Positions 62,194-64,000 of a stretch of 64,000 nucleotides of DNA are shown in pieces. The stretch is from JBJGXI01 sp045635475 (GTDB taxonomy: Bacteria; Bacillota; Bacilli; Bacillales; Amphibacillaceae). The stretch lies in contig NZ_JBJGXI010000024.1 in the NCBI RefSeq assembly GCF_045635475.1, positions 14,760 to 78,759 of the forward strand, given 5' to 3'. Position 1 is the stretch's first letter. Each line of letters opens with the position of its first letter. A program made the position numbers and the translations under genes. Under the pieces are notes generated by a model, which worked only from the letters and a program-made list of their open reading frames with translations, was not told the DNA's origin and ran no database searches.

Positions 62194-62340
62194 TGAACGT
62201 TTCTCTTTATTAGCTGATCCGACTGAGAAGAGAGCCTAAAGCAGTAGGAACCCAAAAAAATTCTAGTCACTTGTCACAGGTCAACCTCTAATTTGCATAG
62301 TTTACAAAGAACAACTTGTATTCTATGAGGAGGACTAAAT

Positions 62341-62967
62341 ATGTACAACCAATATCCTTATCAACCCAATCATTATTACGGTTCCTATATACCTTCCCCT
62401 GGTTATTATGGTGAAAATCCGAACACGCGGCATCAACCGATTAAAGGGCAGGCAACCTGGACAGAAGGCGGACCAGTAACACAATGTGGAATTCCTTGGT
62501 CGAATAACACGTACATGACTGCTGCTGTTGGAGTGAATTCACCATATCCTTGTGGTCAATCATTGAAAATCAGAAGTATTGCTTTGCCGCAGAGAGAAAT
62601 TATTGTGACTGTAGTAGATAAAGTAGCAGGATATCCGCCAAACAAAATTAATCTTCACCGAAAGGCATTCGAGGCATTAGGTGCAGATCCTGCTGTAGGG
62701 GTCATTAATGTTGAAATTTTTCCTTCCCCACAGTTAGAACAGGAAAAATGGGGGAAATATCTACTAGAATTAACACAGACTGCTTATCCGAATTATGAAA
62801 TAACAAATTATAATCTTGTCTCAAAAGAACAATTAAGTTCTACCCAAACGAAAGAAACTTACGATTTTATTTTAAAAAACACAGAAGAATCAATAAAAAT
62901 TCGAGGTGCTGTCATCTATAATTCGCGTACAGATCGGGTAATTTCTTTTGACATAAAGGAGTTATAA
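62341..62967 (+). CDS. Double-psi beta-barrel (RlpA-like) protein with DUF3889 C-terminus
   Basis: 208 residues. A Tyr/Pro/Asn-rich N-terminal tail (MYNQYPYQPNHYYGSYIP) leads to a barrel-like region (~38-125) that recalls RlpA/expansin domains: GQATWTEGGPVTQCG, then ITVxVVDKVAG-type text seen as IIVTVVDKVAGYPPNK. The last ~75 residues (KWGKYLLELTQTAYPNYEI onward) resemble DUF3889. No signal peptide; the N-terminal tail suggests a spore-coat or surface-associated protein (inference). AGGAGG is 6-7 bases before ATG. Confidence 0.6.
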   Translation: MYNQYPYQPNHYYGSYIPSPGYYGENPNTRHQPIKGQATWTEGGPVTQCGIPWSNNTYMTAAVGVNSPYPCGQSLKIRSIALPQREIIVTVVDKVAGYPPNKINLHRKAFEALGADPAVGVINVEIFPSPQLEQEKWGKYLLELTQTAYPNYEITNYNLVSKEQLSSTQTKETYDFILKNTEESIKIRGAVIYNSRTDRVISFDIKEL

Positions 62968-63180
62968 TTATCTGGTGACTAATAAATAGAACTATTTTAA
63001 TGACATGAAACTTATGATAAAGTGTAGAAAACAAGAAGGTGCTTGGAAATTAAAGTATCTTCTTTTTCTATTTATTACAATTAGTCAATTTCATAATACT
63101 GATTTATAGCTGTTCATATACAAAAAGTTGTATAAGGTATTCATGGGATTGAGTCAGCTATAAAGAGAGGTTGAGTTTCT

Positions 63181-63936
63181 ATGTATAAACTAGGACTATG
63201 TTCGGTAACATTTAGAAAACTAACCGTAGATCAAATCATTCGTCTAGCATCTGAAGCGAATCTAGAAGGTATCGAATGGGGAAGTGATGTTCATGTCCCA
63301 GTTGATGCATTGGAACATGCTAAACAAGTAGCTAAGTTAACAAAGATAGCTAATCTGGAAATTGTATCTTATGGTTCTTATTATCGTGTAGGGGAAGAAA
63401 ATGAAAGTAACTTTGAAGAAATACTACAGACAGCGGTTAATTTGGAGGCCCCTGCTATTCGTGTATGGGCGGGAGCCCGAGGTTCGGCGGATGCTACAAG
63501 AGATTATCGAGAGCAAGTTATCTCTGATGCTAGAAAAATTGGTTCAATGGCCGAAAAGCAAGGGGTATCGATCCATTTTGAATATCATGGTGACACCTTG
63601 ACCGATACAATGGAAAGTGCAAAACTTTTAATGCAGTCGGTTGATCATTCGAATGTATACATATATTGGCAGCCATCGATAAACACCTCAGCAAAGGAGA
63701 GACTAGCTAGTATTCGCGCCATTCAACCGTGGCTTTCCAATATCCACGTTTTTCATTGGTCAGGTACAGAACGACTTCCACTGGAAGAAGGGAAGGTTGA
63801 GTGGGCTAGTTACCTAAGCGAAATAAGTAAATCATCCATCAATAGATATCTATTGATGGAGTTTGTTAAAGAAGATAGTGCAGGCCAGTTTTTGAAAGAT
63901 GCTAAAGTATTGAAGAATGTAATGGAGACTACTTAA
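63181..63936 (+). CDS. Sugar phosphate isomerase/epimerase-like TIM barrel
   Basis: Xylose isomerase-like TIM-barrel protein of 251 residues (AP_endonuc_2 family). YKLGLCSVTFRKL opens the barrel. Metal-ligand positions appear as EGIEWGSDVH (Glu), SIHFEYHGDTL (Glu/His), WQPSIN and LLMEFVKED (Glu). Such proteins isomerise or epimerise ketoses, inositol derivatives or hydroxypyruvate. The start follows AGAGAGG. It stands alone at the right edge, so the substrate is unknown. Confidence 0.8.
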   Translation: MYKLGLCSVTFRKLTVDQIIRLASEANLEGIEWGSDVHVPVDALEHAKQVAKLTKIANLEIVSYGSYYRVGEENESNFEEILQTAVNLEAPAIRVWAGARGSADATRDYREQVISDARKIGSMAEKQGVSIHFEYHGDTLTDTMESAKLLMQSVDHSNVYIYWQPSINTSAKERLASIRAIQPWLSNIHVFHWSGTERLPLEEGKVEWASYLSEISKSSINRYLLMEFVKEDSAGQFLKDAKVLKNVMETT

Positions 63937-63965
63937 AAGCTACAGCTGTTTTGTAAGCCTTAGTA

Positions 63966-64000
63966 GCACTGACCCCAATAGCATGTTTTGGAATCAGTGC
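63966..64000 (+). terminator. Probable terminator cut by window edge
   Basis: Arms GCACTGA (63966-63972) and TCAGTGC (63994-64000) with inner CCCAA/TTGG pairing; any T run would be beyond the window. Confidence 0.55.

Noticed and set aside
1..64000. Fucoidan-degradation locus
   Set aside because: No sulfatase or GH107/GH168-type gene is seen; the enzyme set fits unsulfated plant or bacterial glycans better.

Overview
The window is low-GC Firmicute DNA, most likely from a Bacillaceae (Oceanobacillus/Gracilibacillus-like) sporeformer. The signs are strong AAGGAGG ribosome sites, TTG/GTG starts, a spo0M homologue behind a sigma-W-type promoter, a YesLMN/YesOPQ-type ABC locus, class-D-type sortase signals (LPDTA, LPNTA) and CcpA-like cre sites. 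It is dominated by carbohydrate catabolism, with many decayed genes and small repeats between the intact operons. No rRNA, tRNA or CRISPR array was seen.

Layout. 1-5.7 kb: uronate catabolism (3' end of uxaC, a DeoR regulator, kduD, kduI, kdgK, kdgA), which takes hexuronates and 4-deoxy-ketouronate to 2-keto-3-deoxygluconate (KDG), KDPG, then pyruvate and triose phosphate. 5.7-12.9 kb, minus strand: a Gfo/Idh/MocA oxidoreductase; an NMT1-type ABC transporter with an isochorismatase-fold amidohydrolase and an MFS exporter (substrate unknown); a small MpsC/DUF2294 protein. 13.3 kb: spo0M. 14.5-18.2 kb: an aldo/keto reductase, a COG3618 lactonase and a zinc alcohol dehydrogenase around an AraC regulator, which together look like an oxidative L-fucose/L-galactose route. 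18.5-32.4 kb: a giant wall-anchored beta-helix protein (GH141-like), an intracellular GH29 alpha-L-fucosidase with an AraC regulator, a dead IS, and a giant wall-anchored GH95-like glycosidase. 33.3-42.9 kb: yesL, a YesM/YesN-type two-component system, a sugar ABC transporter (binding protein plus two permeases) and a GH31 alpha-glycosidase. 44.2-51.2 kb: L-fucose isomerase pathway (fucU, fucI, a RhaB-like kinase, fucA, a dead second fucU) with a LacI regulator. 51.5-64 kb: type II NADH dehydrogenase, AraC plus GH4 glycosidase, a GH127 pseudogene, a cyclic-di-GMP-I riboswitch over a 44-residue membrane peptide, VanZ-like protein, disulfide oxidoreductase, RfbB-type dehydratase, GH13 alpha-glucosidase, a barrel/DUF3889 protein and a sugar isomerase/epimerase-like TIM barrel.

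How it fits together (inference). Two surface-anchored enzymes would trim L-fucose- or L-galactose-containing glycans at the wall. The Yes-type ABC transporter, controlled by YesM/N, would import oligosaccharides. GH29, GH31 and GH4 enzymes would finish hydrolysis in the cytoplasm. L-Fucose would go through FucU/FucI/kinase/FucA. L-Galactose (or L-fucose) could go through the dehydrogenase-lactonase-dehydrogenase trio; for L-galactose the product would be tagaturonate, which joins the uronate/KDG pathway at the left edge. Fucose, L-galactose, xylose and uronate activities together recall rhamnogalacturonan-II side chains or fucosylated/galactosylated xyloglucan; no sulfatase argues against fucoidan.

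The region is being remodelled: remnants of an aldo/keto reductase, fucU, GH127, an SDR, an LPDTS wall protein, an IS transposase and perhaps a tyrosine recombinase sit between intact operons, with two copies of a roughly 110-bp palindromic mobile repeat.
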